In this document: piece after piece, positions 6,553-14,339 of the stretch | Layout of the letters: each line of letters opens with the position of its first letter | Numbering within the stretch: position 1 is the first letter of the stretch | NCBI GenBank assembly: GCA_029939635.1 | Contig: JAOZSN010000031.1 | Span: 1 to 22,585 of the forward strand | Reading direction: 5' to 3' | Length of the DNA stretch: 22,585 nucleotides | DNA from: Deltaproteobacteria bacterium | GTDB lineage: Bacteria > Desulfobacterota > Desulfobulbia > Desulfobulbales > SURF-16 | Program-made: the position numbers and the translations under genes | The notes under the pieces: model-generated | Told to the model about the DNA's origin: nothing | Seen by the model: only the letters and a program-made list of their open reading frames with translations | The model's database searches: none

Positions 6553-8436
6553 ATGGGATATAACGAGGTTTTTGAGCAGAGTTTAACTGAACCTGAGAAA
6601 TTTTGGGCTGAGGCAGCTAAAGGTATCGATTGGATCAAGGAGGCAGATGTTGTTCTTGATGATTCGCGTCCTCCCTTCTATCGTTGGTTTGCCGGGGCTG
6701 AGCTTAACACATGTTATAACGCTGTTGATCGCCATGTCTTGGCTGGGCGTGGTGAGCAGGTCGCTATTATATATGACAGTCCTGTGACTGATACCACTCG
6801 TAAAATTTCTTATGCTGAGTTGCAGGAGCAGGTGGCTCTGTTTGCTGGTGTGCTTAAGGACAAGGGGGTAACTAAGGGTGATACCGTTATTATCTACATG
6901 CCCATGATCCCTGAGGCCGCAGTTGCCATGTTGGCCTGTGCCCGTCTTGGCGCGATTCATTCCGTAGTTTTTGGCGGGTTTGCCCCCAATGAACTGGCCA
7001 TCCGTATTGATCATGCCCAACCCAAGCTCATTGTTACTGCTTCTGGTGCTATTGAGGGAAAGAAGACTATTGCCTATCTCCCCTTGGTTGATCAGGCCAT
7101 AGATATTGCTGAGCATAGTGTTGATACGGTGCTCATTCATGAGCGCGAATTCGTTAAGTCTGATCTCAAGGCAGGGCGAGACTTTTTCTGGCATGACCTT
7201 TTACCTGCTGCCAGCCCTGCTGGCTGTGTTGCCGTGCAGGCCACAGATCCCCTCTATATTTTGTACACCTCAGGTACCACTGGTATGCCTAAAGGTGTTA
7301 TGCGTGATAATGGTGGTCATGCTGTGGCCCTTAACTGGTCCATGAAAAATATTTATGATCTCAATCAAGGCGAGGTGTTTTGGTCAGCATCAGACGTGGG
7401 CTGGGTGGTGGGCCATTCTTATATTGTCTATGCTCCTCTGTTGGCTGGTTGTACCACTGTCTTTTATGAGGGTAAGCCCATTGGTACTCCTGATGCCGGT
7501 GCTTTCTGGCGGGTTATCTCTGAACATGGAGTTAAGGTTATGTTCACCGCTCCCACCGCCTTTCGTGCCATTAAAAAAGAAGATCCCAACGGTGATTTAT
7601 GCCGCAAATATGATCTGTCCTGTTTTGAGGCCTTATATCTTGCAGGTGAACGCCTTGATCCTGATACCTATCATTGGGCCAGTGATCTTCTCGGTGTACC
7701 GGTCATTGATCATTGGTGGCAGACTGAGACTGGCTGGGCCATTGTGGCCAATTGTCGTGGTATTGAAGAATTCCCTGTAAAGGCTGGTTCTCCAACCAAG
7801 GCTGTGCCTGGGTATGACGTGCGCATTGTTGATGATGCTGGCCATGAGATCGGGCCAGGCCAGGAGGGTAATGTTGTTGTTAAATTACCATTGCCTCCAG
7901 GTACGTTAGTTTCTCTTTGGCGTGATGAAGAAAAATTTGTCAAATCGTACATGACTAATTTTGATGGATATTATGAGACCAGTGACGGCGGTTATATTGA
8001 TGAGGATGGCTATGTTTTTGTCATGGGCCGCATTGATGATGTCATTAATATCGCAGGGCATCGTCTCTCCACTGGTGCCATGGAAGAGGTAATTGCTACC
8101 CATCCAGATGTGGCGGAATGTGCCGTGGTTGGTTGTGATGATAAGTTGAAAGGGCAGATGCCGGTTGGTTTGGTGGTTTTAAAGGCTGGTGCTGAGCCTG
8201 ATCCTGCCGAGTTAAGCAAAAAGTTGACTCAGATGGTACGCGAGAAGATTGGCCCCATTGCCTGTTATAAAATTACTGCTGTGGTGAATCGGTTGCCTAA
8301 AACCCGTTCGGGCAAAATTTTGCGCGGAACCATGCGAGCCATTGCTGGGGGGCGGGATTATCGGATGCCTTCTACTATTGATGATCCTATTGTGTTGGAT
8401 GAGATTAAGGATGCTTTTGCTAGTTGTTTGGGGTGA
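6553..8436 (+). CDS. prpE: Propionyl-CoA synthetase (AMP-forming)
   Basis: This 627-residue enzyme activates propionate with ATP and CoA to propionyl-CoA, AMP and pyrophosphate, feeding the methylmalonyl-CoA pathway encoded downstream. It belongs to the acetyl-CoA synthetase-like ANL family. The AMP-binding P-loop YTSGTTGMPKG starts at residue 238. The segment DVGWVVGHSYIVYAPLL followed by FTAPTAFRAIKKEDPNG is more like PrpE than Acs. WWQTETGW and YYETSDGGYIDEDGY follow, and PKTRSGKILRG carries K588, the catalytic lysine that is acetylated in relatives to switch the enzyme off. I start at 6553, not at an upstream in-frame ATG at 6472, because GGGAGAG lies in front of 6553 and the protein then begins like the family (length close to E. 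coli PrpE). A 372-base gap separates it from sucC. Acetate as an additional substrate cannot be excluded. Confidence 0.95.
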   Translation: MGYNEVFEQSLTEPEKFWAEAAKGIDWIKEADVVLDDSRPPFYRWFAGAELNTCYNAVDRHVLAGRGEQVAIIYDSPVTDTTRKISYAELQEQVALFAGVLKDKGVTKGDTVIIYMPMIPEAAVAMLACARLGAIHSVVFGGFAPNELAIRIDHAQPKLIVTASGAIEGKKTIAYLPLVDQAIDIAEHSVDTVLIHEREFVKSDLKAGRDFFWHDLLPAASPAGCVAVQATDPLYILYTSGTTGMPKGVMRDNGGHAVALNWSMKNIYDLNQGEVFWSASDVGWVVGHSYIVYAPLLAGCTTVFYEGKPIGTPDAGAFWRVISEHGVKVMFTAPTAFRAIKKEDPNGDLCRKYDLSCFEALYLAGERLDPDTYHWASDLLGVPVIDHWWQTETGWAIVANCRGIEEFPVKAGSPTKAVPGYDVRIVDDAGHEIGPGQEGNVVVKLPLPPGTLVSLWRDEEKFVKSYMTNFDGYYETSDGGYIDEDGYVFVMGRIDDVINIAGHRLSTGAMEEVIATHPDVAECAVVGCDDKLKGQMPVGLVVLKAGAEPDPAELSKKLTQMVREKIGPIACYKITAVVNRLPKTRSGKILRGTMRAIAGGRDYRMPSTIDDPIVLDEIKDAFASCLG

Positions 8437-8808
8437 TTTTTTAGATTGTGGTAGTACGCCGGAGGGAGGGGGGGCTCCGCTTTGACACTCTGTTCAGTAC
8501 CCCCTTGAGGGGTGTAAAATGTCCTTGATTTCGTAAATTCACTGCGAAAAACACTTTATCACGCGCTTCGCTGCTGAAAATAGGTACGTGTTTTTCTTCG
8601 TTCATTAACGAAATGCTACGGAAATTTCTGGACGACGCGGAGAAAACCACCCCCTCTCTCCTCTTTCTCCAAACGTTAATATTCCCCAGAGCCAAACGGT
8701 CTTTCCGGAGTGAGAGGTGTGGGCAAGTAAACAGCTCCTCCCCGAACAATCCTGAACCACAAAGCAAAATAACCCTGCCATGAACCTTCAACCTAATTTA
8801 CCTAATTT
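8437..8808. other. 372-base gap between prpE and sucC, with a palindromic element
   Basis: No convincing gene lies here. A minus-strand open frame (8441-8791) starts with TTG, has no ribosome site and mostly reads through the palindrome, so I treat it as spurious. The gap contains the large inverted repeat listed separately, a short G/C hairpin near 8498-8516 (ACCCC/GGGGT), G-rich and C-rich runs at its ends, and a ten-codon open frame abutting sucC. I see no good promoter or T-run terminator on the plus strand. Confidence 0.7.
8461..8661. repeat. Large imperfect palindrome (MITE-like or RNA-structure element)
   Basis: The inner arms 8528-8554 and 8588-8614 are each 27 bases and pair at 21 positions without gaps, including an unbroken GAAAAACAC/GTGTTTTTC next to a 33-base loop and ATTTCGT/ACGAAAT at the base. 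Farther out GGAGGGAGGGGG (8461-8472) pairs with CCCCCTCTCTCC (8650-8661) at 11 of 12 positions. The whole could fold into a single irregular hairpin of about 200 bases. Size and symmetry suit a non-autonomous mobile repeat, but no clear target-site duplication was found and no second copy lies in this window. Confidence 0.55.
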
Positions 8809-8812
8809 ATGA
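8780..8812 (+). other. Ten-codon open frame overlapping the sucC start
   Basis: ATG at 8780 opens a frame reading MNLQPNLPNL, whose TGA (8810-8812) overlaps the sucC ATG (8809-8811) as ATGA. Its end comes from a tandem 9-base repeat, ACCTAATTT at 8791-8799 and 8800-8808. sucC has no ribosome site of its own, so translational coupling is conceivable, but this short frame lacks one too. It may be chance. Confidence 0.25.
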
Positions 8813-9984
8813 AAATTCACGAATACCAGGCCAAAGATCTCTTTCGTAACCAGGGCGTTGCCGTTCCTTCCGGACAGGTAGCTTTTTCTGTTGAGGAGGC
8901 CGTTGCTGCTGCTGATGATCTTGGTGCCTTTCCGGTAGTCATCAAGGCCCAAATCCATGCTGGTGGTCGCGGTAAGGGTGGTGGTGTTAAGCTGGCTCAT
9001 AATCGTGATGATGTGGCGACTGTGGCTAATGAAATCTTGGGTATGACCCTGGTCACCAAGCAAACTGGCCCCCAGGGTAAAGAGGTGGGCAAGGTGCTGG
9101 TGGAGCAGGGCCTTGATATTGCCCAAGAGTTATATTTGGCTCTCCTTATTGATCGTGCCACTGCCTCCATTCTGGTTATGGCCAGTACTGAAGGTGGTAT
9201 GGATATTGAAGAGGTTGCTGAGAAAAGTCCTGAGAAGATTTTTAAACTGGCTATTAACCCTCTGAGTGGCATGCAGGGCTATCATGGTCGTCAGGTTGCC
9301 TTTGCCTTGGGGCTTACTGGCCCAGCCTTCAAATCTTTTATTGCTCTGCTGAATCGCCTCTATACCTTTTTTGTGACAAACGATTGTTCTATGCTTGAAA
9401 TTAATCCTTTGGTGGTCACTGCTGATGAGCAGGTGTTGGCCTTAGATGCCAAGGTGGATGTGGATAGTAATGCCCTTTACCGTCATAAAGATTTGCTGGC
9501 CTTGCGTGATGAAATGGAAGAGGATGCCTTGGAGGTTGAGGCCTCTCGTTTCAACCTTAATTTTATCAATCTTGATGGTAATGTGGGCAATATGGTTAAT
9601 GGCGCTGGTCTGGCCATGGCCACCATGGATATCATTAAACAGGCTGGCGCAGCTCCTGCTAATTTTTTGGATGTGGGAGGCGGTGCTGATGCTGAGATGG
9701 TGGAGAATGGCTTTCGTCTCATCCTTGCTGACCCCAATGTGAAGGCCATCCTCATTAATATTTTTGGTGGTATCCTACGCTGTGATGTGCTGGCTGAAGG
9801 TGTTGTGCAGGCCGCCAAAAAGGTGGATCTCACCGTACCAGTGGTAATACGTATGGAGGGCACCAATGTGGAGCAGGGGCGAAAGATTTTAGCTGACTCT
9901 GATCTTGCCTTGATTACGGCTGTTAATCTTGCTGATGCGGCGGCCAAGGTGGCAGATATTGTTGGTTCTGGAGGTGCAGCATGA
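8809..9984 (+). CDS. sucC: Succinyl-CoA synthetase beta subunit (ADP-forming type)
   Basis: A 391-residue beta subunit, close to the usual 388. With SucD it interconverts succinyl-CoA plus ADP and phosphate with succinate, CoA and ATP; in this cluster it makes the substrate-level ATP of propionate oxidation or activates succinate in the opposite direction. The N-terminal ATP-grasp domain opens MKIHEYQAKDLF and has the HAGGRGKGGGVKL nucleotide loop. LEINPLVVT and LDAKVDVDSNALYR follow, then the C-terminal ligase domain with LDGNVGNMVNGAGLAMATMD, ANFLDVGGGAD and NIFGGILRCD. It overlaps sucD by four bases (ATGA). No Shine-Dalgarno sequence precedes the ATG; the upstream sequence is a tandem ACCTAATTT repeat. 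Specificity for ADP versus GDP cannot be read with certainty. Confidence 0.97.
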   Translation: MKIHEYQAKDLFRNQGVAVPSGQVAFSVEEAVAAADDLGAFPVVIKAQIHAGGRGKGGGVKLAHNRDDVATVANEILGMTLVTKQTGPQGKEVGKVLVEQGLDIAQELYLALLIDRATASILVMASTEGGMDIEEVAEKSPEKIFKLAINPLSGMQGYHGRQVAFALGLTGPAFKSFIALLNRLYTFFVTNDCSMLEINPLVVTADEQVLALDAKVDVDSNALYRHKDLLALRDEMEEDALEVEASRFNLNFINLDGNVGNMVNGAGLAMATMDIIKQAGAAPANFLDVGGGADAEMVENGFRLILADPNVKAILINIFGGILRCDVLAEGVVQAAKKVDLTVPVVIRMEGTNVEQGRKILADSDLALITAVNLADAAAKVADIVGSGGAA

Positions 9985-10853
9985 GTATCTTTGTTGATTC
10001 ATCCACCCGTGTTGTCGTGCAGGGTATCACTGGGCGTGAAGGGCAGTTTCATGCCAGGCAATGCCAGGAGTATGGCACGCATATTGTTGCAGGTGTAACG
10101 CCGGGCAAGGGTGGCCAGGAGATGGATGGGGTGCCTGTCTATAATACGGTGGCCCAGGCCGTGGCTGAAACCAAGGCCACTGCCAGTCTTATCTTTGTGC
10201 CTCCTCCCTTTGCGGCCGATGCCATCATGGAAGCGGCTGAAAGTGGTGTTGATTTGGTGGTTTGTATCACCGAGGGAATTCCTGTCATGGATATGCTTAT
10301 GGTGAAGAATTTTCTTCAAGGAGGGACAGTGCGACTCCTTGGCCCTAATTGTCCTGGTATCATCACTCCGGGCCAGTGCAAAATGGGCATTATGCCTGGT
10401 CCCATTCACACCCCCGGCGGTCCCATTGGTGTGGTGTCACGTTCAGGTACCCTTACCTATGAGGTTGTGGAACAACTCAGCCGTCAAGGCCTGGGGCAGA
10501 CCAGCTGTATTGGTATTGGTGGTGATCCCATAAATGGTACTGATTTTATCGATTGTTTAGCCGCCTTTGAGGCAGATGATGAAACCCATGGCGTGGTCAT
10601 GGTGGGTGAGATCGGTGGTGATGCCGAAGAAATGGCCGCTGATTTTATTCAAAGTTCAATGACAAAACCTGTGGTGGGATTTATCGCTGGCCTTACGGCA
10701 CCTCCTGGGCGGCGCATGGGACATGCCGGTGCTATTGTCAGTGGTAATGCTGGTACAGCTCTGGGGAAAATTAAGGCATTGCAGGATGGTGGTGTCCACG
10801 TATGTGAGGATTTGGGCCATCTTGGTGCGTTGTGCAAGGAAGTTTTTATATGA
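9981..10853 (+). CDS. sucD: Succinyl-CoA synthetase alpha subunit
   Basis: A 290-residue alpha subunit, the normal length. It binds CoA through an N-terminal Rossmann domain (TGREGQFH, then GGVTPGKGG-like AGVTPGKGG) and carries the phosphohistidine intermediate: H248 in RRMGHAGAIVSG matches the active-site histidine of the E. coli enzyme. GPNCPGIITP, SRSGTLTYE and GIGGDPINGTDFID are all present. Start and stop overlap both neighbours by four bases (ATGA at sucC and at the mutase small subunit), which indicates tight translational coupling. Placing succinyl-CoA synthetase directly before the mutase genes links consecutive steps of one pathway and argues that this copy serves propionate/succinate interconversion, whether or not the genome has another copy for a citric acid cycle. 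Confidence 0.97.
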   Translation: MSIFVDSSTRVVVQGITGREGQFHARQCQEYGTHIVAGVTPGKGGQEMDGVPVYNTVAQAVAETKATASLIFVPPPFAADAIMEAAESGVDLVVCITEGIPVMDMLMVKNFLQGGTVRLLGPNCPGIITPGQCKMGIMPGPIHTPGGPIGVVSRSGTLTYEVVEQLSRQGLGQTSCIGIGGDPINGTDFIDCLAAFEADDETHGVVMVGEIGGDAEEMAADFIQSSMTKPVVGFIAGLTAPPGRRMGHAGAIVSGNAGTALGKIKALQDGGVHVCEDLGHLGALCKEVFI

Positions 10854-11248
10854 CAACAAAACATAGAATTCTTATTGGTAAACCTGGTCTTGATGGTCAT
10901 GATCGTGGCGCCAAGGTGATTGCCCGAGCCTTGCGTGATGCTGGCTATGAGGTGGTTTACACCGGTATCCGTCGTTCCCCAGCTGAAATAGCTGCAGCGG
11001 CAATTCAGGAAGATGTGGCTGCTGTTGGCCTTTCGTCCTTGTCTGGTGCGCATTTGCGTCTTTTCCCTGCGGTGGTTGAGGAGCTTCGCCATGGTGGGGC
11101 TGCTGATATAGCTGTATTGGGCGGTGGGGTTATTCCTGAAGATGATGTGGCTGTTTTACTGGCCGCAGGCATTAAGGCAGTTTTTACCCCAGGTACATCC
11201 TTGGAAGAAGTTGTGCAGGCCTTTGCTGCTGTCTGTGATGAGCAGTAA
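10850..11248 (+). CDS. mcmA2: Methylmalonyl-CoA mutase, cobalamin-binding small subunit
   Basis: A 132-residue protein consisting only of the B12-binding domain of methylmalonyl-CoA mutase. The base-off/His-on motif DGHDRG gives D15, H17 and G20, with H17 expected to coordinate cobalt. SSLSGAH and LGGGVIPEDD complete the Rossmann-like cobalamin pocket. It must pair with the catalytic subunit encoded two genes downstream; separate small and large subunits are known from archaea and several bacteria, whereas many enzymes fuse them. The ATG at 10850 overlaps the sucD stop and has AAGGAAG upstream; an in-frame ATG at 10832 lies deeper within sucD and is unlikely. A stand-alone B12 domain could also serve a related mutase such as isobutyryl-CoA mutase, but the neighbours support methylmalonyl-CoA. 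Confidence 0.94.
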   Translation: MTTKHRILIGKPGLDGHDRGAKVIARALRDAGYEVVYTGIRRSPAEIAAAAIQEDVAAVGLSSLSGAHLRLFPAVVEELRHGGAADIAVLGGGVIPEDDVAVLLAAGIKAVFTPGTSLEEVVQAFAAVCDEQ

Positions 11249-11257
11249 TCTGTCCTA

Positions 11258-12181
11258 ATGAAAAGTATCGATGACATTTTAGCGGGTATTACTGCAGGGC
11301 AACCCCGTGCTATTGGACGCGCTATAACCCTGGTTGAAAACCAGCAGGAAGGCAGTGAAGCCGTCCTTAGCCATCTTGATAGCCTTGTCTGTAATTACCT
11401 GGTCCTTGGTATTACTGGCCCTCCCGGTGCTGGCAAATCCACCCTCACCTCTCGTTTAATTGAACAGTATCGCGCTGACGGTGAACGGGTGGGTGTTATT
11501 GCAATTGACCCTTCTTCTCCGCTCTCTGGTGGTGCTATCTTGGGTGATCGCATCAGAATGATGCGTCATGCCAAAGATCCTGATGTGGTAATTCGGTCCA
11601 TGGCCACCCGAGGACGTCTTGGGGGCCTTTGCTCTGCAGCTGGTTCTGCAGTGCGGATCATGGCAGCCAGTGGCTGTAGTAAGATTATAATTGAAACAGT
11701 CGGTGTAGGGCAGTCTGAAATGGACATTATTGGCCTGGCTGACTTGACCTTGCTTGCTCTGGCACCTGGCTTAGGCGATGATATTCAGGCTATGAAGGCT
11801 GGCCTGCTTGAGGTGGTAGACCTGTTAGTTGTAAATAAAAATGATCTGCGCGGTGCTGAGAACCTGGCCATGGATTTGGAAGGGGTGGCCAGGCAGCGTG
11901 AGGACAAGTACGGACTTCCTACTCGGGTTTGTCGAACCATTGCTAGTGAAGGGCAAGGCATTGAACAGTTGGTCGCCTTGATTGCGGAGTTAGAATCTTT
12001 GCATTCTGAGAGTGGCGAGATGAACCGACGCCGCCAGGTGAGTCGTAACCGTGAGGTGGTTGACTGGGGACTAGATATGATCAGGGAGAAACTTGAACCA
12101 TTGGCCGCTTTGCACAAACATGAAGCTAGTCCTCAAAAAACAGCAGTACAGCTTCTCCAAAAATTATGGTTAGATCTTTAA
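11258..12181 (+). CDS. meaB: MeaB/ArgK-type GTPase, chaperone of methylmalonyl-CoA mutase
   Basis: A 307-residue G3E-family GTPase that guards and reloads the B12 cofactor of methylmalonyl-CoA mutase. Walker A GPPGAGKST spans residues 54-62. DPSSPLSGGAILGDRIRM and the switch-like MATRGRLGGL segment are typical of MeaB. ETVGVGQSE and the guanine-specificity NKND motif (in VVNKNDL) are intact, and a helical C-terminal dimerisation region follows. It lies nine bases after the small subunit and before the large subunit, so the chaperone is encoded between the two mutase polypeptides it serves. No Shine-Dalgarno sequence precedes its ATG (the upstream bases are CTGTCCTA), so translation may depend on coupling with the preceding gene. 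Older names ArgK or lysine/arginine transport kinase are misleading. Confidence 0.96.
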   Translation: MKSIDDILAGITAGQPRAIGRAITLVENQQEGSEAVLSHLDSLVCNYLVLGITGPPGAGKSTLTSRLIEQYRADGERVGVIAIDPSSPLSGGAILGDRIRMMRHAKDPDVVIRSMATRGRLGGLCSAAGSAVRIMAASGCSKIIIETVGVGQSEMDIIGLADLTLLALAPGLGDDIQAMKAGLLEVVDLLVVNKNDLRGAENLAMDLEGVARQREDKYGLPTRVCRTIASEGQGIEQLVALIAELESLHSESGEMNRRRQVSRNREVVDWGLDMIREKLEPLAALHKHEASPQKTAVQLLQKLWLDL

Positions 12182-12196
12182 AATATAGGAATTTTC

Positions 12197-13846
12197 ATGA
12201 GCAATCATCCAGCATATACGAAATGGGCTGATAACCAGTTAGCTAAGAGTTTACAGCGTTTCCCTGAACGGCGGGCACGCTTCATTCATCATGGTAATAC
12301 AGAGGTGCCCCGCCTTGCCGTGCCAGCTGATATTGATCAGAACTATCTTGATCAGCTTGGTTTTCCTGGTCAATACCCCTATACCCGTGGTGTGCAGCCC
12401 ACCATGTATCGAGGGCGCCTCTGGACCATGCGTCAGTATGCGGGGTTTTCCACTGCTGCTGAATCAAATAAGCGCTATCGCTATTTGCTGGATCACGGTA
12501 CCACTGGTCTTTCGGTGGCCTTTGATTTGCCCACCCAGATCGGCTATGATTCCGACCATGATATGGCCCTTGGTGAGGTGGGCAAGGTTGGGGTGGCTAT
12601 TGATACCCTGGCTGATATGGAAACCCTGTTTTCTAAGATTCCTCTGGGCAAGGTTTCCACCTCCATGACCATTAACTCCCCTGCCATGGTGCTGCTGGCC
12701 ATGTATGTGGTGGTGGCTGAAAAGCAGGGGGTAGCCATGGCTGATATTAAGGGTACCATTCAAAATGATGTCCTTAAAGAATATGTGGCCCGTGGTACCT
12801 ATATCTTTCCCCCTCGGCCCAGTCTGCGCCTGATCACTGATATCTTTCAGTGGTGCGGTAGTAACACCCCAGCCTTTAACACTATATCCATCTCTGGTTA
12901 TCATATTCGTGAGGCTGGCTCCACAGCCGTGCAGGAGGTAGGTTTAACTCTGGCCAATGCCATCACCTATGTGCAAACGGCCCTGGATGCCGGCTTGGAG
13001 TTAGATGTTTTTGCCCGGAGACTGGCCTTTTTCTTTAATGCCTCGTCAGATCTTTTTGAGGAAGTGGCAAAGTTTCGCGCTGCCCGCCGTATGTGGGCTC
13101 GGATTATGAAGGAACGCTTTGGCGCAACTAATCCATCGAGCTGGATGCTGCGCTTCCATACTCAGACCGCAGGCAATACCCTTACTGCCCAGCAGGTCGA
13201 CAATAATATTGTGCGCGTTACCCTGCAGGCCTTGTCTGCTGTTTTGGGTGGCACCCAGTCCCTCCATACTAATTCTCGCGATGAGGCCTTGTCTTTGCCC
13301 ACCGAGGAGTCTGTACGTACGGCGTTACGCACCCAGCAGGTTATTGCCCATGAGTCTGGGGTGGCTAACACTGTAGATCCGCTGGCGGGTTCTTATTTTG
13401 TTGAGCAACTTACTGATCGTATTGAACTGGAGGCCACAGATCTCATTGGCCGTATTGAAGATGGTGGAGGTGTGGTGGCCTGCATTGAGGACGGCTTTAT
13501 TCAGCGCCAAATTGAAAATTCTGCCTATGATTATCAGCGGGAGATTGAAGAGCAAGAACGTATTATCGTAGGTGTTAATGATTTTGTCGTGGATGAGGAG
13601 AGCAAGCCACCCCTGCTGCGAGTTGCTCCGGAGGTTGAGGATGAACAGGTGGCACGATTGACCACATTGAAACATGAGCGTGATAATGCAGACGTAGCTG
13701 CCAGCCTGGATCGGTTGGCTGATAAGGCTAGAACAGATACCAATCTCATGCCCCTGGTTATTGCTTGTGTGCGAGCCTATGCCTCTTTAGGTGAAATTTG
13801 TGATGTCTTGCGTGGTGAGTTTGGTGAATACCGGGATAGACAGTAA
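12197..13846 (+). CDS. mcmA1: Methylmalonyl-CoA mutase, catalytic large subunit
   Basis: A 549-residue TIM-barrel subunit lacking the C-terminal B12 domain, as expected for the split enzyme. It rearranges (R)-methylmalonyl-CoA and succinyl-CoA through an adenosyl radical. GVQPTMYRGRLWTMRQYAGFS includes Y81, equivalent to the active-site tyrosine that positions the substrate. FDLPTQIGYDSDH, TSMTINSPA and NTISISGYHIREAGS follow, the last with active-site H236. NTLTAQQVDNN and GGTQSLHTNSRDEAL are also diagnostic. A good ribosome site (AGGAA) precedes the ATG. The gene lies 15 bases after meaB. It is followed by an eight-T run and the epimerase gene, but I see only a very weak stem before the T-run and do not call a terminator. 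Confidence 0.97.
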   Translation: MSNHPAYTKWADNQLAKSLQRFPERRARFIHHGNTEVPRLAVPADIDQNYLDQLGFPGQYPYTRGVQPTMYRGRLWTMRQYAGFSTAAESNKRYRYLLDHGTTGLSVAFDLPTQIGYDSDHDMALGEVGKVGVAIDTLADMETLFSKIPLGKVSTSMTINSPAMVLLAMYVVVAEKQGVAMADIKGTIQNDVLKEYVARGTYIFPPRPSLRLITDIFQWCGSNTPAFNTISISGYHIREAGSTAVQEVGLTLANAITYVQTALDAGLELDVFARRLAFFFNASSDLFEEVAKFRAARRMWARIMKERFGATNPSSWMLRFHTQTAGNTLTAQQVDNNIVRVTLQALSAVLGGTQSLHTNSRDEALSLPTEESVRTALRTQQVIAHESGVANTVDPLAGSYFVEQLTDRIELEATDLIGRIEDGGGVVACIEDGFIQRQIENSAYDYQREIEEQERIIVGVNDFVVDEESKPPLLRVAPEVEDEQVARLTTLKHERDNADVAASLDRLADKARTDTNLMPLVIACVRAYASLGEICDVLRGEFGEYRDRQ

Positions 13847-13889
13847 CCCTAGTTTTTTTTAATAAAATCGTCTAAGGTGGTAAAATTCA

Positions 13890-14291
13890 ATGTTGACGAA
13901 AATTGATCATATTGGTATTGCCGTGCATTCCATAGCACAAGCGCGGCTTTTTTATGAGCAGGCCTTGGGTCTGGTCTGCGAAAAGGAAGAAGAGGTTGTC
14001 TCCCAGAAGGTGAAAACAGCCTTTTATGCCCTGGGAGATGTGCATATAGAGCTTCTTGAACCTACTGATGAAACAAGCGCTATTGCAAAATTTTTGGCGA
14101 AAAATGGTGAAGGTATCCATCACCTCGCCTACCGTACCGATGATATAGAGGGCCAGTTGTCCACAGCTGCTGAGAGCGGCTGTAAACTCATCCATGAGGT
14201 ACCAATCAGCGGTGCTGGTGGGAAACAGGTAGCCTTTCTACACCCCAAATCAAGCCACGGCGTATTGACTGAATTTTGTAGTAAACTGTGA
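13890..14291 (+). CDS. mce: Methylmalonyl-CoA epimerase
   Basis: A 133-residue vicinal-oxygen-chelate (glyoxalase-fold) protein that interconverts (S)- and (R)-methylmalonyl-CoA, linking the carboxylation enzyme, which uses S, with the mutase, which uses R. The chain opens KIDHIGIAV with metal ligand H7. Further likely ligands are in GIHHLAYRTDD (H77/H78) and LTEFCSKL (E128); VHIELLEP in the middle holds the general acid/base region. The length matches short bacterial epimerases. AAGGTGG gives a strong ribosome site. Position between mutase and decarboxylase genes confirms the role, since VOC sequences alone can be ambiguous with glyoxalase I. Confidence 0.95.
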   Translation: MLTKIDHIGIAVHSIAQARLFYEQALGLVCEKEEEVVSQKVKTAFYALGDVHIELLEPTDETSAIAKFLAKNGEGIHHLAYRTDDIEGQLSTAAESGCKLIHEVPISGAGGKQVAFLHPKSSHGVLTEFCSKL

Positions 14292-14339
14292 TTTGTCTTC
14301 AAAACTCTTTAGTCACCAGCCTAAATAATTATATATCCT

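Noticed and set aside
8441..8791. 116-codon minus-strand open frame filling the prpE-sucC gap
   Set aside because: It starts with TTG, has no ribosome site and reads through the palindrome and G/C runs; no recognisable domain.
13834..13866. Terminator after the mutase large subunit (GGG...CCC followed by eight T)
   Set aside because: The stem is only three or four pairs with an 11-base loop, and the epimerase gene with a strong ribosome site follows at once.
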